From Elymus sibiricus (lineage: Eukaryota > Streptophyta > Magnoliopsida > Poales > Poaceae): a stretch of 64,000 nt of DNA. The notes under the pieces were generated by a model that had not been told where the DNA came from, did not search any database, and worked only from the letters and a program-made list of their open reading frames with translations. The stretch covers positions 301,780,166 to 301,844,165 of the forward strand of contig CM077666.1 in NCBI GenBank assembly GCA_039707655.1. Direction: 5' to 3'. Positions within the stretch are counted from its first letter, which is position 1; each line of letters opens with the position of its first letter. Shown piece after piece: positions 22,801 to 34,186 of the stretch. The translations under genes were made by a program, and so were the position numbers.

Positions 22801-23134
22801 ACTACGAAGAGCCCTCCGACGACCAGGAGTAGTTAGGAGGCACCCAGGCAGGAGGCCTGCGCCTTTCGATCCTGTGTTTTGTTTTGCCCCGCCTTCTTAA
22901 AGGCCTATCTGTTTAACTTTATGTCTGTACTCAGATATCTAATGCTTCCGCTGATGCTTGTATGACATCGAGCTTATGTATTCGAGCCCTCGAGGCCCCT
23001 GGCTTGTAATATAAAGCTTGTATTATTTTATTTTGTGTTTAGAGTTGTGTTGTGATATCTCCACGTGAGTCCTTAGGCTTGATCGTGTGCATATGCGTGT
23101 ATGATTAGTGCACGATTAAGTCGGGGGTGTCACA
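19824..23134 (+). repeat. 5' LTR of the long-LTR gypsy element, second part
   Basis: About 3.3 kb resuming after the nested element and ending GGGTGTCACA directly before the primer site. It holds a CG-rich block to about 20410, repeated GACCAGTGGG words, four spaced GAGGGTGAT motifs (21402-21603), and a small Tyr-rich reading frame near 22716. Antisense ORFs of 87-142 aa here are by-products of GC-rich sequence. Confidence 0.78.
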
Positions 23135-23137
23135 AGT

Positions 23138-23149
23138 TGGTATCAGAGC
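23138..23149 (+). other. Primer binding site, initiator tRNA-Met type
   Basis: TGGTATCAGAGC lies three bases after the LTR end, the usual complement of initiator tRNA-Met in plant LTR retrotransposons. Confidence 0.88.
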
Positions 23150-23526
23150 CGACTGCCTGTAGGAACCCCCTTTTCAACTCCTTGGCCGAAGTTGAGTCTA
23201 GCCTTTGCAAAACTGATTTTACTAACATGGCTGTGTGGCTTACGGGCCCACGTCGCCAATGGGTGGCATTAGGATCTTTTATTCCTCTTCCTTACTCTGG
23301 GACTCTAATTTCTCTTCTATTCGGGTTAAAGTTTTGCTAACTCTGACATTAGGTTCTCATGCTCACATTCACCCGGAGAGCTGGATTGTCTGCAACTAAT
23401 CCTTTCCTTTGAACTGATTAATCTGATAATCCCCTTTTCTTTTCCATTGGTCTGTTTAACCTTTTCTTTCCAAGTTATCATATGCTTCTCACACTGTCAT
23501 TTGACATTCTGCACTCCTTGTTTCAG

Positions 23527-24279
23527 ATGCGTCCCGCAAGACAGCTTGTGCGCCAGACCATGGTTGTTGATGCGACTGGGTTTCCGGCCATTTTGGTCGA
23601 TCTTTTGACCAGGCTGGGATATCGCTGGTACCCCGAGTACACAGTTTACGAGGATTACCGCGAGTTCAACCAGGAGCAGTACCATGCTGTGGTTCGCATC
23701 TTTGATCGTCAGGACATCTCCATCACTGAGTTACACACCTTTCATGGTGTTGGAGTGACTGTTGATATGGCCGTCCATGATGCTGCCTATACTGCTATTG
23801 CCCGTCTCCGTGGAGAGCACAACAGTCGCTTGGAGGAGACTGCTTTCAAATACATCCCGTATGCTCCTGCTGGGAATGAGACTGGATATTACACTGCTGT
23901 CTGTACACCTTACGTGTCGCGTCGCTATGACCCGCAGGTTTTGGTACAGTACACTTAGGCTCTGGACCGTACTGCTCGAGCTCTTGCTGTCGAGTTGCAC
24001 GCTACTCGTGCTCGTCTTTACGACGCTCTGACACAGTTGCTGCCAGCAGTCAGTGCACGGATGCACCCAGAGTACATTCTTTACCCGCGCAGGACGGAGA
24101 TGCCACCAGGTCTTGAGTGGCCTGCTGTTGGAGGTCTTACCCCTCCACGTGGTCCTCTTCTTCCAGTTCGGGACCAGGTTCTGCACCAGAGTGTTCACGG
24201 AGCGCAGGATCCTTACATCGAGGGTACCCTGCGTCGTCACCTACAGCTGCCTGGCTTTAGTGGTTTTCTCCGACGTTGA
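23527..24279 (+). pseudogene. Retroelement ORF of unknown function between primer site and gag, one stop
   Basis: The frame starts at ATG 23527 (MRPARQLVRQTM) and reads 144 codons to a TAG at 23956-23958. It then continues in the same frame to 24279, about 250 residues in all. There are no transmembrane segments or nucleic-acid-binding motifs. It is rich in aromatic and charged residues (RWYPEYTVYEDYRE). I believe related ORFs sit at this place in other Triticeae gypsy elements, but I cannot name a domain. The ATG directly follows CTTGTTTCAG, a splice-acceptor-like sequence, so it may be translated from a spliced RNA. Another in-frame ATG at 23482 is less likely because it lies in the pyrimidine-rich stretch. 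Confidence 0.6.
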
Positions 24280-24519
24280 TGTAGCATATCGCTATGTCGC
24301 ATTGTTGTATCCATCCACCGCGTGCCGCCTAGTTGTCTAGCTTTCCCTTTTGCTGTTGTAACGCTGGCTTGTAACCGAACTTATGTATGGATCTGTATGT
24401 CATGTTGACTATGTTGATGTATCTATTGCACTTCCTTTTGTTGTGCATGTTACTTCATGAATGAATCCATACTTCTGCAATGCTCGTTGCTAAACTATCC
24501 CCTATTGAATTTTAGCAGG

Positions 24520-24712
24520 ATGGTTAGACCCATAGGTCATGGCCGTGGTGCCAACAATCCACCACCGCCCGACTATATGGCTGCGATGATGCAACAATTT
24601 GAAATGCACCGCCAGTTTATGCAAGGGCTGATGGATCAGTTTCCCCGCCCCAATGCCAACCAGCAGCCAGCCGCAATCACTTTGCAAGAATTTGTGCGTC
24701 TGAATCCAACTA
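24520..24712 (+). pseudogene. gag: gag, 5' fragment only
   Basis: An ATG at 24520 follows TTTTAGCAG and encodes a start like that of plant gypsy gag (MVRPIGHGRG, PPPPDYMAAMMQQFEMH, ITLQEFVRLNPT). The next residues would enter the gag core, but after about 24712 the sequence becomes ATC repeats and unrelated DNA. Only about 64 residues survive. The truncation point coincides with the microsatellite. Confidence 0.7.
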
Positions 24713-24769
24713 TCATCATCGTCACCGCTATCATCATCATCGTCATCATCCACATCCATCTCCATCTCA
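24710..24769. repeat. ATC/GTC trinucleotide repeat at the gag breakpoint
   Basis: An interrupted run of ATC, GTC and CATC units marking the junction where the long-LTR element ends. Confidence 0.85.
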
Positions 24770-25620
24770 TTGTAACATCAGGAACCCTAGTGGATCATCT
24801 TGTGTGTTACTTGTGTGATTCATCCATGTTTATCATCACCATTTCCATGATGCTTGTTGTCTCCATGTGTGAGTAAACCCCTTAGTTCTCGGGGATATGG
24901 ATGAACCTTGGTATGTATAGGATCTGAAATGTTATATTGGATATCCTCTATTGAATGGTTAGTTTAATAAACTTCGTGAATGTTGTGAAGGGGCCCCACT
25001 CAGCATTATTGTCATAAGGCCACGAAGTGTATAACTGTCATTGTAAAGGTTAGGACGTGAAGGTAATTCGAGGTGATAGTAAAAGCCTTCACCCCTCGCT
25101 TTTGCAATTGATAGGGGAATTACGGAGAACCCTTAGAGAGGCCGCGTCCATGGGGCAAACCTTAATTACCGTTGTTGTAACCTGCAGGGGAGACTAGGGT
25201 AGTGGCGTGCGTGGCATGAAGTCTACCTAGAGTAGAACGTGTTTTGTACCCGGCTCTGCCCAGCATAATCGTCAAGAGTGGCTCAAGTATCCAGACAATA
25301 TTATGTTGATGCATATGTTACATTAGAAGTATACCAATGGGAATTCCAGACTCCCTGAGAACGCCTTACTCATGTGTCAGTTCCACTTGTTACTCGTGCT
25401 ATTGTTTTTATTACTTTTTATGTTATTTACTTCTAGTTCGCTCTTCACCAAAAACAATCATTTATTTCCGCCCTCACATTGTCTGGAGTCTACAATTACT
25501 TGCAGGCACAAATCCATAATTCACTACAAGAGGCAACACCTGATTCCTGTGCTCCCTGTGGGATCGGTACTCTTACTTCGAAAAGGCGACAACTAAACCC
25601 TGTGCACTTGCAGGCCATCA
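24770..25620 (+). repeat. Probable LTR-like fragment
   Basis: It starts TGTAACATCAGG and ends with words common at grass LTR 3' ends (CTGTGGGATCGGTACTCTTA, then CACTTGCAGGCCATCA). The five bases on each side (CTCAT, CTAGG) do not match, so no TSD supports it as a solo LTR. No gene seen. Confidence 0.35.
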
Positions 25621-28483
25621 CTAGGTCTAGGCCCCTTTGCTCTATTTTCTGATGAAATTAACTTTCTGAATTTATCAGAATTTTCTAGATCCGAGAAATA
25701 ATTTTCTTCGTTGATCTCCTTTTTTGTGCTTTCTAATAGTTTTCCGGTACTTCCCACATCCTTGTTGCAACATGCAAATTAACATGGAAAAGGCATAAGA
25801 TTAATGACATAATGTGAAAACCATAGCCAATAATGAGTAATTTATAATAAGAAATAGTGATACAAAATGGATGTATCAAAACTTGAATCAACTTGCTTGA
25901 TCTATTAGCTTCAGTTTTTGCCTAGGGAACAAAAATGAGTATATACCCTACTCAGTGACCAAATCATGGGCGTCCCCTAATGAGAAGTAGCTAATCGTTT
26001 CTAGGCATGAGTCAGAGCCATCTTTCATTAATAATGCTTGTGCGACCCCTATGTTAGAAGAGATGTTTTTGGTCATGCCAATGATTATAGGCTTGTCGCC
26101 CTACAAGCGTACAAATAGCCATGATCATTTCATCAAATACAAAAAGTCATGAGTACTAGATGTTAATGATTCTCTAGTGATATATAAACATAGAAGCTAG
26201 ATAAATGATATAACAAGGAATTGAACAATTAGTGCTCAGTAAGATTTCGTGTCGGTGGGATTCACACCGACCACCAGCGAGCCGTTCGACTCAGTAGGTG
26301 AGATTGAGATCGTCCTTCTTTGCCTTGGCGATGAAGACGCCATCGGGCGCCCACCCTTGCTGAGGGGCCAGCCCCGGCCGCCTCCCTTGTCGCCGCCATG
26401 CCGCATGGGGTCTGATCCACCCTCCACCACCACCTCTCGTGCAATCGGAACCATCACTCCTTCCACCGAATCCCTTCCTGGAGCTGCGGTCGCAGCTCCC
26501 TCAAAACCAATGGTTGGAGGTGGTCACGTCAGCAGGGTTGCAGGAGCCACCGACTCTGCCGAAGGCTTGGGGATAGGGGTGTTAGAGCATGTTTGGTCCA
26601 ACTTTTTGGATCTAGAAGTTTTCTAGCCATCCTTTGCTTCATATACATGTGTGGTTTATGTTGGACTTATGGCATCGTCTCAATAATATAGTGTTTAATA
26701 AAAAGAAAAGTTTCTAACATTTTAGGCTATTTGTCAGGTACACCTTAATAGGTTTTTGAACACTTAGTTTCACCACTCTTATGAAAAAAATATGTACACC
26801 ATGCATCTCACATGCCAGAGTTGTTGATCAGTGCAAATCCACAATATAAAAGAGGTGAAAACTAAGACGAAGAAGCTTTAAGTGCTGGCTAGGGGCTGCA
26901 AACCCTATGAAAGGGCAACACTCAGGTTTGTCTCAAATCAAGTCTAATCCTAATTAGAGAAGGTGAAGGGGTGTTCTTGGTCTGATTTCGATAACTTAAA
27001 TGATTTGGGTTGTGAGCTAGATTGTACCCCACTTGCACGCAAGTACCCGGAGCCTCCAAGTTGGAACTCGGAGGCTCAGAAACTTGTGGTAGAGTCAGGA
27101 TCTAGAGTTAGAAGGGGTCAAATGAATCAAACCCTTGATAAGAGGGGCCATAGCATGCACTTTTGAAAAAAATTCTCTTCACTTTCAAATATTATTAAGA
27201 GGATACGCAAGCACTTAGTAGATCACCAGGGGGGCATCCCATGTCTCCGCCACTAAAACCTGATACACCAAATATTCCGCTATTAATCTTGGTCATGATT
27301 GTGGGATTGCTAGAAGTTTCAACACTAGGATCATAACCCCCAAGAATACCTTTTCTTTTGAGGATGTTGTATTTTCGGAGGTTTGTGTGCATATTGGGTA
27401 TGTATCCTTTGATTATTATCTCATGAGAACCCTGCTCGAAGGATGTCCATCTATCAAAAGTTTTGATATCTGTGTCGAAGGATCTGATGGTCCTCTTGTA
27501 CTTAGACCATGAGCAGGGCTCTCGTGATGTTGAAGGTTCTGACGTAGCAGTGGGAGCTTCCAAAATTATCCTAGAAGAGATGTCTCTATTGAAACAAAAA
27601 GTGAAATTGAGATATATCTACGCTATCAAACATGTTAGCGTCTAGCATTTTAGAGGTACGATACTTTTCATATGAGCTACTATGATAAAATTAGTTCATT
27701 GGCAAATGAAATAAATAAAAATTCATACCACCACCTGAACAAGATATACAATCCTAATAAATTTATCATCGATTCTAATGGATGATAGTATTATACATCC
27801 CACAAATAATAAATGAGTATAAAATGCTTATAGGGGGGGTTGAGATTGCGCCTGGGTGAACAGTAAATTCCGAATTGAGAGTTTTCCCTACACACAAAAT
27901 TTCATGAAGAGATCACATTCGTGATGCTTTGGGTAAAAAAACAAGCAGCCCAAAATGCTTCAAAAATGAGCTTTTTCGGAGTACCGATTTTCTTTCCTGA
28001 GCACATCAAATGTCATTTCTTCATGAAATTTTGCATGGGAACAGAACATTCAAACTTGTGTGTTGTGAAAAAGAACAGGTTTTATGATTTTGTTTACACT
28101 TTTTCGAATGTTAGTATACATCCGGGTACATTTGCACCCGGGAACAGAAACTCCATATCGGGGCGGGGGGGGTGGGGGTATACTTAATGGAAAACAATCT
28201 TGTAGTAGAAAAATTATGGAAAATTATGTATACAAGTATGAATAAAATATTTCAAGAAATCGATGTTCTGTAAAAATGTAAATTCGAATGCCAAACTGAA
28301 TAACATTTGAGAGATATAGAAGGAACAAACCAACGAATAGTGAGAGACAACTACGAATCAGAGTTCAAGTTGATTTTTTTGTACCTTTCAAATACACTAT
28401 GTGTGAACTTGAAATTTTGTAATCCTCAATAAAAACTTGAAATTTCACGTGCTTATATAATATAAGTTTTCTATAGCTCGCAC
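25621..28483. other. Repeat debris, no supported gene
   Basis: A GC-rich patch at 26240-26640 carries a 125 aa + ORF of low complexity. 27195-27563 on - holds a 122 aa ORF with no recognised motif. 27830-28190 holds words (CCTGGGTGAACAGTAAA, CACCCGGGAACAG) that I associate with short grass DNA transposons, but I could not pair its ends. I see no splice structure or conserved domain here. Confidence 0.5.
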
Positions 28484-28492
28484 ATACACTAT

Positions 28493-28913
28493 TTTATTTT
28501 TTGAACCGGGCTAATCCCCTTTCCATTAATGCATAACGGAAATACAGCCGATCCAGGAGTTTAAGAAAAGGGAGAGGGAAGAAGCAAGATCAAAGCACCA
28601 CTGGGAAACCCACTGTAAACGCTCGCATTTGAGACGTCTACCATGGGCGAAAACCCAGTGACACTAAAAGGCTAACCTATAAAGTATCAAGCACAATATT
28701 TTTCAACAGCCTACGCAGAGGCAATAACACGCAAAAAAGGCACAGAAGCAAAAACAACATAGTCCAGCCGATACAGAAACAACAACTTTCGGAAGATCAG
28801 CGAGATGCTCATCATGCCCTTGGCATTCTCCTTCAGCATCGCATCTCCGCGTTCCAGCTCATCTCGTTCACCATCCTTCAGAAGCAATCTCACTAGCCCT
28901 GGTCAGCTCACAA
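28493..28913 (-). mobile_element. Short retroposon (LINE 3' end), reverse orientation
   Basis: Flanked by a perfect 9 bp TSD, ATACACTAT (28484-28492 and 28914-28922). The left end is T-rich, so the poly(A) tail points left. On - the end reads AATGGAAAGGGGATTAGCCC, typical of plant LINE 3' ends. The 60 aa - ORF inside is probably LINE 3' sequence. Confidence 0.65.
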
Positions 28914-28964
28914 ATACACTATGTTGAACTAAAAAAATTACATGTTTATATAACATCAACACTT

Positions 28965-30353
28965 ATGATACATGTTTATATAACATCCTATGATGGACTG
29001 TCTTATGATCTCGAGGTTGTGGTTGAGGAGGTTCATCAGGCAGACAATAACACTGGGATCAAAGATGTTGATATGACCGACGGCGGAGACGGTAGCGGTG
29101 ACCAGGGGATGGATGGAAATCCCGGTGACCATGTTGGGAAGGACAAACCGGCCGGAAAATCCACACAGTCGACTGAGCCGAGGACAGAGAAGGGGTCGGC
29201 CCCCTCGTCCACTCCGGCGGCTTCTCTCCGGTTTGGTTCGTTCCAGGCGGTGTCCGCATCGAGTCGCCTTTGGGGTGACCGCGTGGAGATGGAGGACTCT
29301 GATGATGGTCTTCCATCGGAGGTGATGGAGGAGCATCACCGTCAGGTGGTGGTTGAGGTTCCACCGCAGACGACGCCGCATGAGCGGCGAGCTACTCCTG
29401 TGGAGGTGGAGGTGGCCCCACGGATCGTTTGGGCGGAGGGGCGACCGGCGGCGGTTACTCCTCCTCCCGTGATGGAGGGTGCCGAACCGGCCGACCGGCC
29501 GGGTTCGTCACGGCCTCCATCTCTCTCTCCGTCGCCACGTCCGACCAGCACGACACAGGAGGTGTCCCGGTCGGTTGGTGACGAGGACCGGCCGACTGAG
29601 ATCAGTGCCATAGCCGTCCCGGTTGACGCCGCACCGGCAGGTCGGTCTGGGAGGCCATTGTCTCCCATCGCTTCAGACTCGGTCGGGCATATGGCAGGCG
29701 GCCACAGCCCGGATGGAGTCTCTATGGAGGACGTGATCGCTTTTGGAGGTATTCCGAATCCTATGTCCGGTGACAGACGCTTTAGTCACCGGATTCAGGC
29801 CCAGCCGGACGCGGACGACATACAGCTGGAGCGTGCTATGAGGGCCGCCAAGCTTCGAGACATCAAAGCTAATACAGGTATGTCGGTTAATACAAGTTGT
29901 TCCATTCTTCACTTTTCTGAACATGAAATTATTGATAAAGCCAGCAACTTAGGGATCTCTCTTGGTAGTAATGGCAAAGAAACCGCCAAATCCATTAACG
30001 ATCTGTTAGATTTAGAAGCGGATAGAGCTGTGGATTTAATTCGAAATATAGCGGCGGTGAAACCTATGAATGAAGCCGATATTAATAATCTTGGAGTAAA
30101 TGCGCTTCAGAGTCTCTGTGAGGATTTGGTCCCCACGGAGGGCTTAGAAGACGAGGAAGAGGATGTGGTTTCAGAGGGGTATATGGCCCCTTTGCAACCA
30201 GATGTCATTGCTACTACTGACACCGGTCCTCATAACGCAGAGGTGATGAAGGATAAACCAAAAAGAACCTGGAAGAGGAAGGTTTATCCTACATCGGCGG
30301 TGCGTAGGAGTGTGAGAGTAAAACAAAAGAAAAAATTCCATGATGAAATATGA
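28965..30353 (+). CDS. LINE ORF1 protein, C-terminal part
   Basis: 462 codons, open. In full-length relatives ORF1 binds element RNA and forms a particle with ORF2. This copy begins near YDLEVVVEEVHQ, which I expect to follow the zinc knuckle, so the RNA-binding half is probably missing. The middle is Pro/Gly/Asp-rich and unstructured. Residues about 330-400 are more ordered and helical (ADINNLGVNALQSLCEDL). The C-terminus is strongly basic (KPKRTWKRK, RRSVRVKQKKK), a likely nuclear or nucleic-acid-binding tail. The start codon is formed at the insertion junction and may not be the natural one. The TGA stop overlaps the ORF2 ATG (ATGA, 30350-30353). Confidence 0.75.
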   Translation: MIHVYITSYDGLSYDLEVVVEEVHQADNNTGIKDVDMTDGGDGSGDQGMDGNPGDHVGKDKPAGKSTQSTEPRTEKGSAPSSTPAASLRFGSFQAVSASSRLWGDRVEMEDSDDGLPSEVMEEHHRQVVVEVPPQTTPHERRATPVEVEVAPRIVWAEGRPAAVTPPPVMEGAEPADRPGSSRPPSLSPSPRPTSTTQEVSRSVGDEDRPTEISAIAVPVDAAPAGRSGRPLSPIASDSVGHMAGGHSPDGVSMEDVIAFGGIPNPMSGDRRFSHRIQAQPDADDIQLERAMRAAKLRDIKANTGMSVNTSCSILHFSEHEIIDKASNLGISLGSNGKETAKSINDLLDLEADRAVDLIRNIAAVKPMNEADINNLGVNALQSLCEDLVPTEGLEDEEEDVVSEGYMAPLQPDVIATTDTGPHNAEVMKDKPKRTWKRKVYPTSAVRRSVRVKQKKKFHDEI

Positions 30354-33300
30354 AAGGGATATTCTGGAATAGTAGAGGTCTAGCGGACTTGGCTAAAAGG
30401 AGATTCCTTAGTGATACATCGATAGAGCAAAAATTGGATTTCATGGCTTTATTAGAGACGGGTAGAGATAATTTCACTCCGCAATTTCTCAACACCATTT
30501 CAGGGGGGGTTGATTTTGATTGGCACTGTCTACCTCCAAGGGGTCGATCCGGAGGGATCTTACTTGGGGTGAAGTGCGAAACTTTAGAAGTGCTAAATGT
30601 GGTTCACGGTGAATTTGCTGTCAAATTTCGTGTAAGATCGAAAATTGATGGCTTCAGATGGGCTTTGGTGGCCGTATATAGTGCGACGCAGCCAGAGCTT
30701 AAGCCTGACTTCCTCGCATATTCTGGTTGGAGGAGATTTCAATATCATTAGAAGACAAGACGAAAAAAATAATGACAACTTCGATGGAAGATGGTCATTC
30801 ATGTTTAATATGGTCATTGAAAGTCTCGACTTGAGGGAGATTGACCTCACTGGTAGGCAATTCACGTGGGCCAATTCCCTGCCAATTCCTACTTACGAGA
30901 AATTGGACAGGGTTCTCACTAGTGTTGAGTGGGAACAGAAATTTCCACTGGTAACGGTTCATGCTTTACAGAGGGCCATTTCTGACCATACCCCACTGTT
31001 GGTTGATTCCGGGGAAGCGACCCATGTGGGAAACAGAAATACTTTCTCTTTCGAATTAGGATGGTTCGAGAGGGAGGGCTTCATGGATCTCATTGAGACA
31101 GAATGGGCCAGGGAGTCTGGTGGGTCCTCTAATGTGGAGAGATGGCAAAACAAAATTAGACATTTGCGCCAGTTCTTGAGAGGCTGGGCCAAAAACCAAA
31201 GTGGTATTTATAAAGTTGAAAAGGAGAGACTGACACAAATTATTAATGAACTTGATGTGAAAGCGGAATCCACCCTTCTTAATATGTCTGAGCGAGATAT
31301 TAAGAATGAGACCGAGAAGAAGTTACAAGCCCTTATGAGAGAGGAGGAGATGAAATGGGCGCTTAGAGCAAAGGTTTCTAAGATCGTCCAAGGGGATGAC
31401 AATACACAGTTCTTCCACATGATAGCTAATGGGAAGCATAGAAAGAAGAAGATAATTCAGCTTGAACAAGATGAGGGTACAATTGTAGGACATGAGAACC
31501 TAAAATTGTACATCTCCGATTATTATAAGAAACTTTTCGGAGCACCCGAAGAAAGTTTCGTATCTCTAGATGAGAGTGCGATCGGGGACATACCTCAACT
31601 TAACTTAGAAGAGAATGAGGTGTTGTCTGCTCCATTCACTGAGAAAGAGGTGTTTGATGCAATAACGCAAATGAAGCATAATAAAGCCCCCGGGCCGGGT
31701 GGGTTCCTGGCGGAATTTTATCAGAAATGCTGGCATATCATAAAGGGAGATCTTATTCCTATGTTCCATGATTTGTTCGATGGTCACTTGAATCTTTTTC
31801 ACCTCAATTTTGGAACAATAACGTTGTTGCCAAAGAAGGTGGAGGCTATTCGCATTGAGCAGTTCAGACCGATCTGTCTTCTCAATGTAAGCTTTAAGAT
31901 TTTTACAAAGGTTGGCACGAACAGGTTGACACGGATAGCCCATTCGGTTGCGCAACCAACTCAAACTGCCTTCGTGCCAGGACGACACATCCTAGAAGGG
32001 GTTGTGGTCCTACATGAAACGCTACATGAAATCCATACGAAGAAACTAGATGGTGTTATCTTCAAAGTGGATTTTGAAAAAGCGTATGATAAGGTCAAAT
32101 GGCCCTTCCTCCAGCAAGCCTTACGTATGAAGGGGTTCAATGACTCTTGGAGATCTCAGGTGGATTCATTCATACAGAAAGGCAGTGTCGGGATAAAAGT
32201 CAATGATGACACAGGTCATTATTTCCAGACACATAAGGGGTTACGACAGGGGGACTCCATGTCTCCTGTGCTGTTTAACATTGTAGCGGATATGTTGGCA
32301 GTACTTATTGGTCGGGCCAAAGAGAGTGGCCAAGTAGGAGGACTCGTCCCCCACCTTGTAGAGGGGGGTGTCTCCGTTCTACAATACGCGGATGATACTA
32401 TTATATTCATGGAACACGATCTTGCAAAAGCTAGGAATATGAAGCTTGTGTTATGCCTTTTTGAGCAACTGTCTGGGCTAAAAATCAACTTCAACAAAAG
32501 TGAATTGTTCTGCTTTGGGAGAGCCAAAGAGGAACAAGACGATTACAGAAAATTGTTCGGTTGTGAAATGGGATCCTTACCATTTAGTTATCTAGGGATC
32601 CCAATTCATCATAGACGTTTAACGAACAAGGAATGGAAATGTATAGAAGATAGATTTGAAAAAAGACTAAGCTGCTGGAAGGGCAAGCTAATGTCTTACG
32701 GAGGTCGGCTGGTTTTGATAAATTCGGTTTTGACGAGTCTACCGATGTTCCTCTTATCTTTCTTTGAAGTACCGGTAGGGGTACGAAAAAGACTAGACTT
32801 CTATAGATCCCGTTTCTTTTGGCAAAGTGATGAGGCCAAGAAGAAATATAGATTGGCTAGATGGGATATAATTTGTAGACCAAAAGACCAGGGTGGGTTA
32901 GGGATCAAAAATTTAGAGGTAAAGAATAGATGTCTGCTTAGCAAATGGCTATACAGACTATCTGTTGAGACCGAGGGTATGTGGGTACAAATCTTGCGGA
33001 ATAAGTACCTACACTCTAAGACTTTGGCCCAGGTTACTGCTAGGCCAATGGACTCACCCTTTTGGAAGGGGTTAATGAGGACAAAGGTAACTTTCTTCCA
33101 ACGGGTGAAGTTCCTAGTTGGTAATGGTACCACTACTAGATTCTGGGAGGATACATGGCTAGGGGAGACGCCTTTGGCTTTGCAATACCCTTCCTTATAT
33201 AATATTGTGCAACGTAAGGAGGATTATGTCGCCACAGTATTAAACTCGGTACCGCTTAATATCCAATTTAGGAGATCCCTAGTAGGGGAACGTTGGAATG

Positions 33301-33989
33301 CTTGGTTGCACCTGGCCCGTAGGTTGATGGATGTTTAACTATCAGATCAGGCTGATACAATTCGCTGGAAGTTAACCACGAATGGAATCTTCTCAGTGAA
33401 ATCCATGTATTTGGACTTAATTGATTCCGGGCCATTGTCGAGGTCTTTGCACATATGGAAGATTAAAGTTCCGCTTCGAATTAAAATCTTTATGTGGTTC
33501 GTCCACAAAGGAGTCATTCTGACCAAAGATAACTTGGTGAAAAGGAATTGGGTTGGTAATTCCAGGTGCTGTTTTTGTGATCAAAATGAATCGATTAAAC
33601 ACCTCTTTCTCGAGTGTCCACTTGCAAAATTATTATGGCGATCAATACATATAGCTTTTAACGTTCATCCCCCAACGAGCATAAACACGTTATTTGGGAC
33701 GTGGCTTAATGGAGTGGACATACACATAGCTAAACATATTCGGATAGGGATATGTGCACTATTTTGGGCTATATGGAATACTAGGAATGATATGATTTTT
33801 AATGGGACAAAATTCACTAATTTTTTGCAGGTTATCTACAAAGCTACAGCTTGGATCCGTATGTGGTCGTTACTCACCCATGCGGACTTCAGGGAGCTTT
33901 TGGTTATTGGGTGCAACCGCTGGGAGACGATAGCACGGGCTATCTTCTGCCGATTTGAATGGCGAGCTAATAATAGGCTAGGTGTGTAG
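30350..33989 (+). pseudogene. LINE ORF2: endonuclease, reverse transcriptase, zinc-finger C-terminus
   Basis: ORF2 nicks target DNA and copies LINE RNA at the nick. Start ATG 30350. The endonuclease shows IFWNSRGL, LLET and, after a break, VGGDFN. Near 30710-30720 the frame shifts and about a dozen expected residues between DFL and GGDFN are missing, so a small deletion is inferred. RT follows in the new frame: FRPICLLNVSFKI, VDFEKAYDKV, GLRQGDSMSP and the catalytic YADD at 32385-32396. A single in-frame TAA at 33336-33338 separates the C-terminal zinc-finger domain (CCFCDQNESIKHLFLECP), which ends at 33989. Only two lesions are visible, so the copy is fairly young, but it cannot make active ORF2 as it stands. 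Confidence 0.93.
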
Positions 33990-34186
33990 GCATCGTAGTC
34001 TATTCTTTATCGCCGGATGTGGCACTTTTCAGATTTATTTTTTCGACTTTTGCTCAGATTATGAGCTTCTTTGGACCCTAAGACCTTGTTACGTTTTTAT
34101 TTAATAATATGGTTGCATGCATCGATTGATGCAGAGGCCGGGGTTATCCTCCTTTTCCACACAAAAAAAATATAACATCAACACTT

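Larger units (their letters stand above)
7905..24712 (+). mobile_element. Ty3/gypsy-type element with a very long LTR, split by a nested insertion and truncated in gag
   Basis: The 5' LTR starts TGTAACACCC at 7905 and ends GGGTGTCACA at 23134. Removing the nested element at 8807-19823 leaves about 4.2 kb of LTR. A tRNA-iMet primer site (TGGTATCAGAGC, 23138) follows, then a conserved ORF of unknown role and the start of gag. All similarity stops at about 24712 in an ATC-rich stretch, so pol and the 3' LTR are missing. The exact family is not named with certainty. Confidence 0.8.
28965..34170 (+). mobile_element. LINE (non-LTR retrotransposon), 5'-truncated
   Basis: A perfect 16 bp TSD, TATAACATCAACACTT, lies at 28949-28964 and 34171-34186. 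The element carries ORF1, ORF2 (endonuclease, RT, zinc-finger C-terminus), a short 3' UTR with GATGCAGAGGCCGGGG and an A8 tail at 34163-34170. ORF1 opens at the junction and lacks the N-terminal DUF4283 and CCHC knuckle I expect in plant LINE ORF1, so I infer 5' truncation. A 30 bp-spaced repeat of CATGTTTATATAACATC spans the 5' junction. Confidence 0.92.
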
